Below, in pieces: positions 24,501 through 40,479 of a DNA stretch of 64,000 nt. Numbering within the stretch: position 1 is the first letter of the stretch; each line of letters opens with the position of its first letter. Source of the stretch: Myrica gale (taxonomy: Eukaryota; Streptophyta; Magnoliopsida; Fagales; Myricaceae); contig OZ005617.1 of assembly GCA_963930655.1 (NCBI GenBank), positions 15,218,068 through 15,282,067 of the forward strand, written 5' to 3'. The notes under the pieces were generated by a model. It had not been told where the DNA came from, made no database searches, and saw only the letters and a list, made by a program, of their open reading frames with translations. The translations under genes were made by a program, and so were the position numbers.

Positions 24501-27500
24501 CATTTTACAAAAGGATCTCATCAGATGCGAGATGCTTCAGTGAGAATGAGATGGTCTGATAGGATATCCATGCCCTTAATTTGGAATATTTTTAATCATC
24601 ATCTTTACATGGGTCATTTGCCATTGACCTTTTTTTTTTCTGAAACTATTTTCATGTCATTGTACGTAATTGTGGTTACTCTATGATACACATTCTTATG
24701 TTGTGCATGTTCTTACCTTCTCGACAAAAAATCTATAAAGGAAGTTTTTTGACCATGTTTGAAGGCTTCTTGTTAATTAGTGTTATTATTATTGCGAGTA
24801 ATGTTGTTTTTTTTATAAGTAAAACAATTTTATTAGAAAAAGCGAAATCAGTACAAATGACTATACCGAAGACGCTTAGTACAAACAAGCAACAAAACTA
24901 GTGAAATCATTAAAATCAACAAAAATGCCCCCTAACACCGCATTAGCCCAACAAAACAAGGAAAACAACATAAACCCTTGCAACTGCACCAAAGACAAAT
25001 AAACATCTTCAAAACATCTATTATTGCGCTCCCGCCAAAGACACCACCAAACACACGATGAAATCCTTCTCCAAATAGCCTTAGCGACCGGGTTAGAAAG
25101 CCTCCTATGCTAACTCCATAACACATCCACCACCTTCTCCGGCATCACCCGATGAAAATTTGTGATACTAAGAACATGATTCCATAGCCCGCGCGCTAAA
25201 GAACAATGAAGAAGCACATGGTCAACCGACTCCCCATCACCACGACAAAGAAAGCACCAATCAGCAATGTAGACTCATTTTCTTCGGAGATTATACATAG
25301 ACTTCACTAAAAAACTTGATACCAGCAAGGAAATTATACATAAGACTCTACCAAAAAAACACCGCTCTTGGAGCCGGTCCAAGACACCTTATCAGCCTCC
25401 CCTCTCCTTAACACCACACGGTACAAGAGAGAAAAGAACTCAGAAAACTCCTCCACCTCCCAATCATTTGCAGATTTCACAAAGGGAACATTCCACACTA
25501 CATTGTCATCCCTTCCCACCAAACACTCCACCACCGTGGCCTCCTTGCACCTAGACAAAAAAACACAATCAGGAAAGCCAAAGACGGGTTTATCACCACA
25601 CCACCACTCATGCCAAAAGCTAATCCTCAAACCACAGCCCACCAAGAATCTGATATGCTTGCTAAAAACATCCCAACCCTTGCTAATGAATCGCCAAAGG
25701 CTAACACCATAAGACCCCCTACTTGGGCAAGTACGCCACTCACCCGTTGTGCACCCATATTTTGCAGCAATGACAACCCTCTAAAGCCTATCACGCTCAT
25801 GAGCAAAATGCCACAACCATTTGCACAATAGGGCCCTATTGAACAACGTAATACTTCGGAGCCCCAAACCCCCATTCGAAAATGGGGAACACACCAACTC
25901 TTACTTCACAAGATGAAATTTGTGCACAATCCCGTCACTACCCCAAAGGAAGTCCCTCTGAATCTTCTCCAACCTATTAGCGACAGCAACCGGGATAGGA
26001 AACAAGGAAAAGAAATAAGTGGGAAGGCATGATAGAGTAGACTTAATGAGAGTAAGCCTACCACCCTTAAAAAAACACATGCACATCAAATCCACCAACC
26101 GTCTCTCCATCCGCTCAGGAATCTCATCCTAAATATGAACACTCTTACAACTAACTCCCAACGGAAGCCCAAGATATGTCAACGGCAAGGAGGACACTCT
26201 ACTGAGACTGCGCACCACCTCAGTCACCTCCTCCACAACAAAAAGTCGTTCGATCCATTCCGCATCTTCCCCGTAATACTATCAAACTCAAGATCATCCA
26301 CAAAGGGACGCCACTCAAAGGGCTCCACATATAGAGAAGAATAATAATCAACAATCTCCTCAGCAATCCCCTCTAGATCCTTCACCACTTCCCCTTCCAC
26401 CTCCAAATTAGAAATCAAATTCGCTCTCCTATTAGAGTTAGCTATACAATGAAAGAACTTAGTACAACGATCACCCTCTTTAAGCCAAAGAGCCCTAGAC
26501 TTCTGCCTTCAGCTAACCTCCTCTAAAATAATCATATTGTTCAACTCCCTAGCGAGCTCAAAAGAACCGCTTTCCGAAGACTTAGGATACCAAAAACTTC
26601 CCGATTCCACACAAGTTTATGTTTCAACGCCTTTAACTTTGAGTGAAAAACAAAGCTCGGAGAGCCCTAAAAGACAAAACCAGTCACCACTCCTTGACCA
26701 AGTCCACAAATCCGTCTACTCTAAGCCACATATTTTCAAAGCGGAACGACTTCTTACTACCCCCAAACCTACCACTTTCTAACAAAATTGGGAAGTGATC
26801 CGAAAACAAACGAGGCAACCGTCTCTGAATAAGCTCCGGGTACATCGACTTCCAATTCGAACTAACAAGAAAACGATCAATCCTCGACCAAGACTGAGAA
26901 GATCTACCATTGGACCAAATGAACATACCACCAGCCAACTCGAGGTCCAACAACCCAAGATCAGAGGCAAACTCCGAAAAATCCACCATGGCACTCCTCG
27001 AACCCCCACCACTTGATCACTCACTAGGAAAACGAGTCACATTGAAATCCCCCCAAATACACCATGGTAAATTCCACCAACTATGAATCCCCACCAACTC
27101 ATCCAACAAGATCCTCCTACTACAATCGTCATTAGGGCCGTAAACTCCCGAAAAGATCCATTTGATATCATCCTCCACATTTCTAAAAATCATCGAAACA
27201 GAAAAAGACCCAACACAAGACTCAATCAACTCAAAAGAACGAGAATCCTAAAGGCACACAATACCACCCGATGCATCCTCAGCTTCAAGACAACACCATT
27301 TAGCATGAGGCCCACCCCACGACTGTCTCACCATGGCACGAGACACCTCTGCGACCTTAGTTTCCTGAAGACAAACTAAATCCCCCTTCCACCCTCTTAA
27401 TATATTCCCCACACTTTTACATTTTCCTTTATCATTCAAACCCCTCACATTCCAGCTAATAATTTTTGGCTTCATAGAGAATTAACTAAAGCCCTCCCCA

Positions 27501-30267
27501 CTTTCTTACTCTTTCTAGAGCCAGAGACACTCCTTATAATTCACATAACACTCCAAAGATTTTAATTCTCTAAGCAATTTACCACCTGACCTACCTGATG
27601 ACTTACTGCCCATCCCCCTCTCCATTTCCAAGGCATCAAAGAGTTTCATAAGGTCAGCTTCATACCCATCACAAGACACCCCCACCAGGTGCCTAAATGA
27701 TGACACCATCTCCAAAACCCACATCGACGGACCAAACGACCCCACACCAGCTACCCCTTCTGCCCCCGGATGCACAGTCCGAAGTGGCTCTACGCAAGCC
27801 TCGTCACCCTCTTCCTTGAACAACACCAATGCCCCCTAGACCAAACCTCAAAAGATTGTTGAAGCAGAGGAGCCTCCTACAATACGCCCACAGGTAATCC
27901 ACCTCCCAAATCTGAAATACAAATCGCCGATAGTCCCACAACCTTCTCGGCACCAGGCGACATGGACACGCCTGAAGCTGTCGGCGCCTCGTCACTCACA
28001 AAACCTCCCTCCGATGTGAATCCAGGCAGTCGAACCACTTGGCCAGTAGTGATGTCGCACGCGGAAGACTCCTCCCTGACTTGCGTCGACCCAACATGAC
28101 CAGTACTCCGGTTAGCCACTTCATGACTGTCGGAGACAGCCACCGTGATCGCCGGATACGAAACACCCTCATCCGATCCCGTGTCTCCATCGGTAAGGAT
28201 CTGACCAACGATGCCCAACCCAAGCGAGGAAGGCTCCTTGACGACGTCCTCATCGTGCTGGATAAACAGCTCGGTCGCAACTAAGAGGTACTCGGCCCAC
28301 AACCCACCTCAGAAAAGCCCATCCCAGACCAAGGCCCCAGACCAAGGCCCGAACACAATCTATGTGACCCACCCAAGGAGACATCATCTCGCTGGGCCAC
28401 CTCAACAACAATGCGCTAGACCTCCACAACAGGTTGCTAGGCCTCCAGCTTAAATCCATAGACCAAACAATTTAAATTGAGAATGGGCTCAGACGTGGGC
28501 TGTGAAATCCCCTTCTTTGTCTGAATCAACCACCAACGCAGACTGCCCATCCGAATGATTATCTTGGGAAATCACAATTTCCTCATCGAGCTTTGCCTGT
28601 AGCGCCGTGGGAAACCCAACCGATTTCTGTTTTAGCATGCTACACATGTCAACCTGAGAACTACAAAGCTCTCCCTTCCCTTCCGCCTTCTTCTCCGGCA
28701 AGCCAAACTTCGCCATATCTGCAAAGGACAAACCTTTCCTGACCGGAGCAGCCACAGACCCCATTCTCTTGCGTTTGAGCTCACCTATTACTGGAATAAT
28801 CTCTTCACAGACCCTAGCAAATGACTCCCACCCAGCTCTCGACTTCCCTTCCAGAACCATCACAGCCCCACGTCGGCGTCTCTTTCCAAATTCAGTAAGA
28901 GCAACGTATCTACCGCTCCTATTCGAACATAACTGGGCTAAAAATGCACGTGAGGACTCGTTGAATTTTTCAAAAAAATCTCTAGAGTCCTTTGTCTGCA
29001 CCAGTTTTCCAAACAGGTTCGCCAACCAGACCACCCCATATCTTCCAAAGCGAATGACACTCTGAGATTTCCTATTTTGTTCGGTTCATGTGACAATGCC
29101 AAACAAACTCACTGAGAACTGAATCGACTTAACTTCAATCACCAAGCTACGAAAAAACGCCATTCAAAACACTACTGAGGACACAACCCCCCAAACAACT
29201 AAGAACATCCATACAAAACTTGAACAGCAGCATGCTATGCACGAAATTCACTAGTAATGTTGTTTTCACTTAACCGACTATCAGCTTGTACAAGGTAAAC
29301 TTGAGATATTTTAACGCAGAATCTGCAAACTTGTGGAGTATTTCGTGATGCAAGAAACATGTAGCATCCAATCTACTGACCTTCAATGCATTTGTAGCAA
29401 GTGAATTTGCTAGTCTGGTGGACTTTTTGCTCTTTTGTTTGTAAACATCGCCTCTCATCTTTTACTGTTGACAATGACCTTCAAAAGGATGTCATCGGTT
29501 TTCCAGCGAGTTGTTTTAATTTTATTGTTTTTTTAGCGATATTGTCAATGAAAACCATAATTCATGACAAATTGCAGTGCCCTAAAGCCTCATTTTGATT
29601 AGAAGGGGCTGATGACAAAAACTAAAGCCTCATTCTATCTTGAAGGATTTGATTTCAAGTTGGTTTGGCTAAAAGGTTTCATATGGTGCACTGAACTATA
29701 TGATCGTATAGTCTTTCATCTGAAGTTCTGGTAATGGGACAAGAGTGCAAAAGCATTTCAAATAGTACTTGATAGGACTTTTGAAGGATAACAAGTTGTT
29801 CTAGGTCTTTCTCGTTCTGTTTCAAATTAGGTTGTCTTTAATGCTGCAATTACAGTCATTAAATAATTTTAACCTAATGCAAGTTAAGTTTTCACAGTGA
29901 TTAATCAATGTTCGGCCCTTAAAATATGTTGCTTAAACTATCTTCGAACCTTACTTTGATCTGCCCGAGGGACAATTTTGCAGGAACAGGTGCTGGACTT
30001 CATTTATGATGCATACCATGACAAAGGTGAAGTGTTGGTGGTGCCTGAATCACTGAGAATGAAAAAAGATGTTTCAAACCGCCGAGAAACTTCTGAACTT
30101 AAGGCCTACCGCACAAAAAATAGGTATGAGATACTTATTAGCAATATTAAGTTGTTTTGTGTTGTGTTGCAAAGAGGCTCAGAGGTTTTCTTTATATGCA
30201 AAGGCATTTCATCAGCCGTCAAGACTGCTCTCATATTTTGGACTGGATAAGGAGAACCCAAGGGTGA
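15564..30267 (+). CDS. IPT9: tRNA dimethylallyltransferase 9 (tRNA isopentenyltransferase)
   Basis: Eleven exons: 15564-15818, 16542-16595, 17045-17087, 17264-17372, 18393-18591, 18910-19132, 20569-20663, 21164-21258, 23628-23703, 29984-30123 and 30204-30267. All junctions are GT-AG and all phases match, giving 450 residues. The enzyme transfers a dimethylallyl group to A37 of tRNAs reading UNN codons, and tRNA breakdown then yields cis-zeatin cytokinins. Visible motifs are the P-loop GPTGAGKS (57-64), the substrate region [26 protein letters not shown] (146-153), and the tRNA-binding RAIGYRQAMEYL and [12 protein letters not shown] motifs. The basic, Ser/Arg-rich first 45 residues look like an organelle transit peptide. 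The match is to the bacterial MiaA-like plant type (IPT9) rather than the eukaryotic IPT2 type. Intron 9 is 6.3 kb because of a LINE insertion; introns 6 and 8 also carry retroelements. Confidence 0.95.
19720..19952 (+). mobile_element. 5'-truncated LINE 3' end in IPT9 intron 6
   Basis: A GT-rich, non-coding stretch ends in 'taataagattggcttactt' followed by 'ataaaaaaaaa' near 19922-19951. The reverse complement of the left end of the intron 9 LINE (24811-24860) has nearly the same tail, so this is probably the 3' UTR and tail of the same or a related LINE family, inserted in sense. No target duplication could be fixed because both flanks are A/T-rich. Confidence 0.55.
21550..21821 (+). mobile_element. 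tRNA-derived SINE in IPT9 intron 8
   Basis: This is an element of about 270 bp with RNA polymerase III promoter boxes: an A-box-like 'tggcttgggcgg' (about 21562) and a canonical B box 'ggttcgaatcc' (about 21618). It ends in an A-run after 'cccttgttat'. It is flanked by a perfect 14-bp target site duplication, 'ggagtccacatgca', at 21536-21549 and 21822-21835. The intact duplication suggests a fairly young insertion. It lies in sense orientation in the intron and does not touch a splice site. Confidence 0.85.
24811..29252 (-). mobile_element. Defective LINE (L1-type) inserted antisense in IPT9 intron 9
   Basis: Flanked by a perfect 14-bp duplication, 'agtaatgttgtttt' (24797-24810 and 29253-29266); the T-run at the left is the poly(A) tail read in reverse. 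On the minus strand there is ORF1-like sequence (29034-28489 and further pieces to 27515). An APE-type endonuclease follows (27475 to 26687: [50 protein letters not shown]), interrupted by stops. Then come an RT N-terminal piece (26418-26224), an RT C-terminal piece (26110-25904: [20 protein letters not shown]) and the zinc-binding region (25645-24932). The RT catalytic core, including the YADD box, is missing between 26224 and 26110. The copy is therefore dead, and it enlarges the intron by 4.4 kb. Confidence 0.92.
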
Positions 30268-31539
30268 AACAACGAAGTTCTATATATTTAATAGCTTAAA
30301 CCAAGCTCATCTCGACCTCACAGTATCGGAAAGGAAACACTTCTTTTCTCTCTTGGCAAGGTTAGTTTTTTTAAGGCTCATGCTTTATTAAAGCATATTT
30401 GTATCCTTACCAGCTTTGATCAAAAGCCTTCAAGCATTCATCTTCTTGGCAGTGACTCATGGGCTGCTATTGAGGCGACATAGGGTAGTTCCAAGAATGG
30501 TTCATATTGAGATCAGTGTACCTCTTAGTGTGTTTACTTCTTAGTGATGAACAGAGGCTAGTGCCAAAGTTGAGTGTAATTTGTTGCATGCAATGATTTG
30601 AAAAACGGGCTACGGGTGCGCATTTTACACAACTTTGATATCAGTTTTGGTACCCTTTGTTCTCTTCCTTTTTTGACAGAGAAAGAGAGAGATCTTACTA
30701 GGAGTCTTTTTCCATGATTTCTTTGTTTCTTGTTATTATTAGTATTATTAGTATTGTTTTGGATTGAAGAGGAGAAATGGTTTTTGCCCAGAAAGTTTTT
30801 TGATTAAGGTATTCACTTTCTCGAGTTCTTCATCTGGGCACAAAAAGTTAGTCTCTTAAAGACATGGACGAATGATAGTTGTGTGAACCCCCTGCTAGTA
30901 ATAAGGTATCTAACCCTCTGGGTCTTGGGACTTTTGGGTACCTGCTTCCCCTGAGGACTGATGGTTCACAGATTGGTTCAAAGTAATCCAGTGCTTCCCA
31001 GCTAACTTTTGGTTATCCTCAAAAAGAAAAAAAGAAAACAAAAAGTAAACTTTTTTGCCATGATCAAGATATAAGATGCTTGTGGCACAGAATATGCTGT
31101 AGGCTGGGGGTCATGGGTATAACCTGATCTCCCCACCCACCCACCCACCCCCAATAAAGCCTGTACGCTTCGTTTTGCCCCATCCATCTGGCCCTCATTT
31201 TTTTGGTTCAAGATAAAGAGCTGTGAAGTGATACTCTGCGTTTTCACTCTCTAGAAATAATTAAGCTTTTTTTTTTTGGATAAATAATATACTGTCGCTC
31301 CTCATTGCTAAAATGGAACATCAGTTTTTATAAGCTATTCTCGCACTCTTCAGTCAATTAACACCGTTCGACATGTAGAAAATACTTGGGAGGGCAGAAG
31401 AAAGAAGCTATGCTACTTACAAGTAATTCTGATTACTGGAATAAAATTTCTCTACAAACACGTACCTACTCAATAAAATCATTACTGGGACGGTTTTCTA
31501 CGTTTTTTTTCACTCAATTTTGTCTGAGGAATATTATCT
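30268..31539. other. IPT9 3' flank, nothing coding
   Basis: The first few hundred bases probably hold the IPT9 3' UTR. A C-rich (CCCA)n stretch lies near 31130-31152. No RNA gene or protein-coding frame is recognisable. Confidence 0.5.
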
Positions 31540-31806
31540 AAAGAAAAAAAAGTACACTTTACTGTCCTAAACCATCATCTTATTTGTAGTTAGCTCCCTC
31601 GAACTACCATTTCTTTGTAATTTATCTTCATATTAAAGATCTAACCGTTTAGATTGTGCCACGTGGTAAACTTTTAACGGTAGATCTTCAATTCTGAGTA
31701 AATTGTAATTAGTGATATTTTGAGGGTAACAATTGTCAAGACTAATAGTTGGTGGTAAATTGCAAACAAGGTGATGAGTTTAGGACCGTAGGTGGTAAAA
31801 AATAGC
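31540..31806. mobile_element. MITE-like inverted-repeat element
   Basis: The left end (about 31552, 'actttactgtcctaaacc') is an imperfect inverted repeat of the right end (about 31769-31800, 'gagtttaggaccgtaggt'). The interior carries 'ccgttta' and 'ttaacggtag' as an inner inverted pair. The length, AT content and fold-back shape fit a non-autonomous DNA element, or a fold-back derivative. No open frame is present. Confidence 0.55.
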
Positions 31807-32085
31807 TTAAATCAAGTAATATTCTATATTAAAAGTGATGCAGTATACAAGGATGTGTTGGAAGAAAAAATAATTAAATGCGAGTGTGCACTATTAATTT
31901 TTGCAAGTCACGGGTGGCCGTTGGAAAATTAAAATAATTTTGAGAAATCACTTTCAGACAAGTGTTGTTTTTTTAAAAAATTTCAGAAAAAAATTATGTA
32001 AAAAAATATAAAAATAAATAGACTATTTCATCCATTACCTATACTGATTAGTTACATAGTACGACATATTATTCCTTTTAATTAT

Positions 32086-32430
32086 TAGGAAAATTTACTT
32101 TTTAGTCCTTAATTTTTAGGTCCTTTTTTATTTTAGTCCTTAACTTTTAACTTTCAAATTTTTAGTCGTTGAGTTTTCTTTTGTAGAATAAATGGTCCTT
32201 CCGTCTGTCTGTCGTCCATATACTTAACGGACCTCTTTGACACGTTAGCAAATTTGAAGCGGTCGACCGGTACATGTAGCGGTCGTCCGGTACAAATTGG
32301 ACGGCAGACTGACGGAATGACTAAATTTTATAAAGATGAAAGTTTAAGGACTAAAATTTTGACCCACTAAAATTCATGACTAAAAATGAAAAGGAGGTAA
32401 AACTCAAGAACTAAAAAATAAATTTCTCTA
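32086..32430. mobile_element. MITE-like element with a GCGGTCGACCG core
   Basis: Imperfect terminal inverted repeats (left 'taggaaaatttactttttag', right its reverse complement with changes, ending about 32430) are flanked on both sides by 'attat', a possible target duplication. Further inward, 'gtccttaa' pairs with 'ttaaggac', and the centre holds 'gcggtcgaccggtac' and 'gcggtcgtccggtac'. A related copy lies at 61578-61880. Confidence 0.6.
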
Positions 32431-32617
32431 ATTATTAATATTAGATACTTTGTGTTATTTTAAAATAGAAAAAAAATAATTCTTTTACATTTGAAATAAA
32501 TTTAATAAATATGCTAATTGGTCTAAAGGTATTACGATTATTTTAGTTTTAATTTAATAGAAAAATTATGACGTGCAAAGTTTAATAAGATGGGTAGTTA
32601 CCTATAAAATAATTTGG

Positions 32618-33206
32618 GAAATATACAAATACCACACTGGGTTTTAACGTCCTTTGTGAAAACTCACCCGGTTTTAAAAAGTTTCAAATTGCTCACTAGG
32701 TTATCATTTTTGTATAAAAACTCAATTAACTCAATGTCGTTAGCCCCGTTTAACGAAAAATTCATTACGTCCAATCACAATATGATACGTGTAACTAAAT
32801 AATTTAACGGACCTCCCCCATCACACAACTCATGCCAACGGGTGGAGGAGGCCACACATGGCTACCCAGAACTGGGCTGCCAGAGGTGGAGGGGGGAGAC
32901 CCTCCTCCCCCGGAGGCGCCAGCTGTGGAGGGGGACCCCTCCACAGTGTTGCTCGATCCTTTTATTTTTTTTTTAAATTAATAATGTTTTTTTGTTAATT
33001 TTAGATTTATTTTAATTTTTATTTATTTAGTGACACGTGTCATATTATGATTGAACGTGATGAATTTTTCGTTAAACGTGGCTAAAGGTATTGAGTTCAG
33101 TGAATTTTTATATAAAAATGATAAATTTTGTGAGCAATTTAAAATTTTTTAAAATCCGATGAGTTTTCACGAGACGTTAAAATCTAGTGTGTTATTTGTA
33201 TATTTC
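32618..33206. mobile_element. MITE-like fold-back element just upstream of mMDH
   Basis: The left end 'gaaatatacaaat' (32618) is matched by 'atttgtatatttc' at the right (33194-33206). Complementarity continues inward for over 150 bases with mismatches ('aacgtc...gtgaaaactca' against 'tgagttttcac...gacgtt', and 'gtttaacgaaaaattcat' against 'atgaatttttcgttaaac'). The loop holds an odd GC-rich block (about 32820-32955) with a local palindrome around 'gtggaggggg'. The element ends only 143 bp before the mMDH ATG, so it lies in or next to the promoter or leader. Confidence 0.7.
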
Positions 33207-33349
33207 ACAACTAATTTACCACGTAACAAGCCGTTCTCAAGACGCCAATAAAACTGTCCTTAGTCTCGAGAGACTGAACTACAACACCACTTCCCAAAAC
33301 CCTTTCTCAGTTCCTCAGTCTCAACTCTCTCTCTCCCCGAGCGTGAACA

Positions 33350-37304
<3,955 letters not shown>

Positions 37305-40300
37305 ATTACTTATTTGTTGTGGCTGGCACGGTAGATTCCGGCTCCTTCGAAGATCACCAAATTTTGCCTTCTGTTTTGTTCGACAGTGTCATATTTGTTG
37401 CTGCAAGCGGCACAGGCGTTGCGGTTTTATCAGGCTTTTTATAAAGCAAAAGATTCCATCAATAATTCCCAGTGGCATGTTAGGGGAGGGATAGCTGTGA
37501 ACTTTATCCACATAGAGGGGTGATTTATTCATCGAACATTCTAATTATCAGTTAATTTGTGACTTTGCATGGATTAATGTGCTGTAGGCTGTGCGCATGT
37601 TTGGTTTCCCGAGTATGTAGAAAATGATGCCCTAGATCTTGCAAAATGGGTTACCTCGTCGCTTCGGGGCATTTATAATTTTGAACCCACAACCCCTCCT
37701 GTGGCTGGATTGACAATTCAATCGTCCTTGTGGCAATTTCTGTATTTCTTACGTCAGAAATGGTCTAGAGCAGGGTTCATAATTTGTTAGGGTTAAGTAA
37801 AGCAGGATTCAAACTTGCAAGCCTGAAATTTGTGGGAATTACTCTCCCCTACCGAAAACATGGAAAATTTGAATTAACTATTATTCAATTGTCTTTCTCA
37901 GGCCAAGAAAACGGAGAGTTCTGCCAAATAATAGTTATTCTTTTATCTTTTATAAGCAACAACAATTACTCACATTCACTGCTTCGATAAGCTTGTGCAT
38001 ATAAAAAATTCTGGAACTAGAGTGCGCGTGCGCCTCGCAGGAGAATAAAGAACACGTTCTAAACATTTGAGTACACGTCCAAAGTTTTGAAACTCGTTAT
38101 TGCCTGAGGGTTTGCCTGGTTCAGAGACAGCCTATTGTACAACTAGCGTACCGACTCAACTTGCAGCGTATCTCTATCTACTCGTAACCGAAGGTCCCAA
38201 AGTGTCGGCAATTAATGGATGATCTAGAAACACACACCACAGACCAATTTGGTCCTTCAACAGACGCATGTCGATCCCAACATCTCTGACCTGTCTTCCC
38301 CGGTCCAAGGAAAATGCCCGACAAGTAATTCAATGTTGAAAGGGCAAACACGAAAACTTACCATCAGCGTTTTCAAATCAGGGACGACTACCAGTTGGTG
38401 GCAGTGAACATTAGGTACACGAAAAGGTTTCCCGTCATTATAACATCTAATCTTTTCATACAAAATGCGTCAAAAAATAGATCCTCAAGATCGATGAACC
38501 ATCTATAAATAACTGTTGGAAGTCATACACCTTGAATATTTTGAAACGCAAGGCATTTCTTAACGCAGCCTTAAAGCAAAGCACCTTGGATGGTGCTCCT
38601 ACACTGTCATGCTATGAATGTAGACAGTTGCAGATCTTTAACAGCTGCAGGAAAATTAGCGAGCTTGTCAACTTTGAGTTTCATGGCCTCATTACTGGTG
38701 CCAAACAGTCTTTCCATCTTCTACAACAAGAACCAAATGGAAAACTGAATCCATAACTCGCACACCATGGATGTTAATGGGTTGGGAATACATATATGGA
38801 AAAAGGATTCTAGAAACATCTGCATCTCTTTTGAAAATACAAGGACTGTAAATTTCCGAAAATGAGAACAAAAGAGTCGTAACCACATTATGCAGATAGC
38901 TTTGAGAAATGACAAGGTAAAGTACAAAACAGAGATGTCATTTTCTATATCTCGAGTCCTATTTCTCCTTCATCTAAACCTGCATTACATATAGTTGGTG
39001 TGATTCCTATGTAACCTAAAACCTCTTAATCCTGAAGTACCCTTCCAAAGTCAACATAGGAGTCAAACTTCCACTATAATATAAAGAAAAAGATAACTTC
39101 TGTGACGAGCATTCACTAAGGGTTATCCTTAATTTATAATATTTGAGCCAATTCTTGGGGGAAATTTGTTAATACTAACCCTATAAGCTGAAAGTATCGC
39201 CAATGTCTAAATGGAAAGATACACCACAAAAGGACTAAATCTCAATCGAATGTGAAACCCTTGCGAATTTTAGGCCTTCCCAACATAAAACACTAGTGTC
39301 TAAATCACAGACAACATGGAATCTCATAAAGCAGTACTAAAAGCTCCAATATTAGACCTAGCAGCAAAAGGCAGGAACCAGATTCATAATTTAGAGCGAG
39401 TAAATAGAATTTGATACTAGAACTCATAGATGCACTCAGAATTCTGCAGAAGAAAGTCAACTGTGAAAAATATCAAGCAAACATTCCCTAATAGCCTAAA
39501 TAATTGTTCCAAATAAAAAACCACAAGAGTGAAGTCCCTTTGATCATAACAAAACCTAATAACATGACCTAAAAGAAGTGCAGTGGACGGTACAGGATTA
39601 AAACACAATGTTGCTTACATGCAAATCAAGACACAATGTAATTCACTGTAAAATTCGGCTAAAATTTTGCAGTGAATTTAACTCACTCTCTCTCTACCCA
39701 CATACATATGAGCGAGTGCGCGCACACGTACATCAAACCAAAAGGTTTCCATGCTTTGCACACACGGCCGGAACACATTGAACATAGGTTCTGAGCAACT
39801 TTGAAAACCTAAGTATGGCTTGAAATCAATTTTCTAATTTAGCATTCACTGGTTTTTGCTGTCAATCTTTGATAACTTTGGCCACTCGAGGGGCTGAAAA
39901 AACTTATTCACTAATTAACTATTTGTTCTGTAATTAGCAGCATGTCACCATTGAAGTGCTTTAGCCTCAAAGAACCTCTGTAAATCCAGCTATAACGAAT
40001 TAAATCACACACAAAGATTATCTTCAGATAATCAAATAGCGTGTACCTACCAGCTTAGAATGTCTATAAATGTTTCAAAAGATGCCGAATAGTGAAGTCA
40101 TAGAGCTTGACTCAACCATCGGTTCTACGGCTTATACAATGTCAATTAACATTCCACAAGACATGATAATCTACCATTAAATAAACAATTAGTTTTAGGG
40201 TTGACCCCATCAGTAGTTTTAGGGTCGAAAAGATCATCTATTGATGTCTCAACAGATATCCAATAATGGAGTGGCAGAGATTTTCCCAACCATTGAGTTT

Positions 40301-40479
40301 TATGGAGTACTAAGCTTGAATGGCAATATACATAAGTCAGCTTAGGGGAAAAAAATTATATATGAGTCATGCAAATAACGGGAGACAGATAATGTGGAAA
40401 CTCTAGGATAACTTTATATAAAAGAAAATAAAAACAAAAAAGGTAATGCGTCCCACCTCAACTTGATCCTTTGAAATTA
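37305..40479. other. Intergenic between mMDH and GTE; no gene supported
   Basis: The first 300 bases are likely mMDH 3' UTR. On the minus strand near 38590-38720 a small ATG frame beginning MERLFGTSNEAMKLKVDKLA, and another frame at 38463-38257, look superficially protein-like. Neither extends into a recognisable family and no consistent splice chain was found. The rest, to 40480, is AT-rich, with tandem 'ctct' near 39685. Its right end probably holds the GTE 3' UTR. Confidence 0.45.

Noticed and set aside
38257..38760. Short minus-strand frames resembling gene exons between mMDH and GTE
   Set aside because: They cannot be joined into a consistent chain and match no family I know; recorded only in the intergenic entry.
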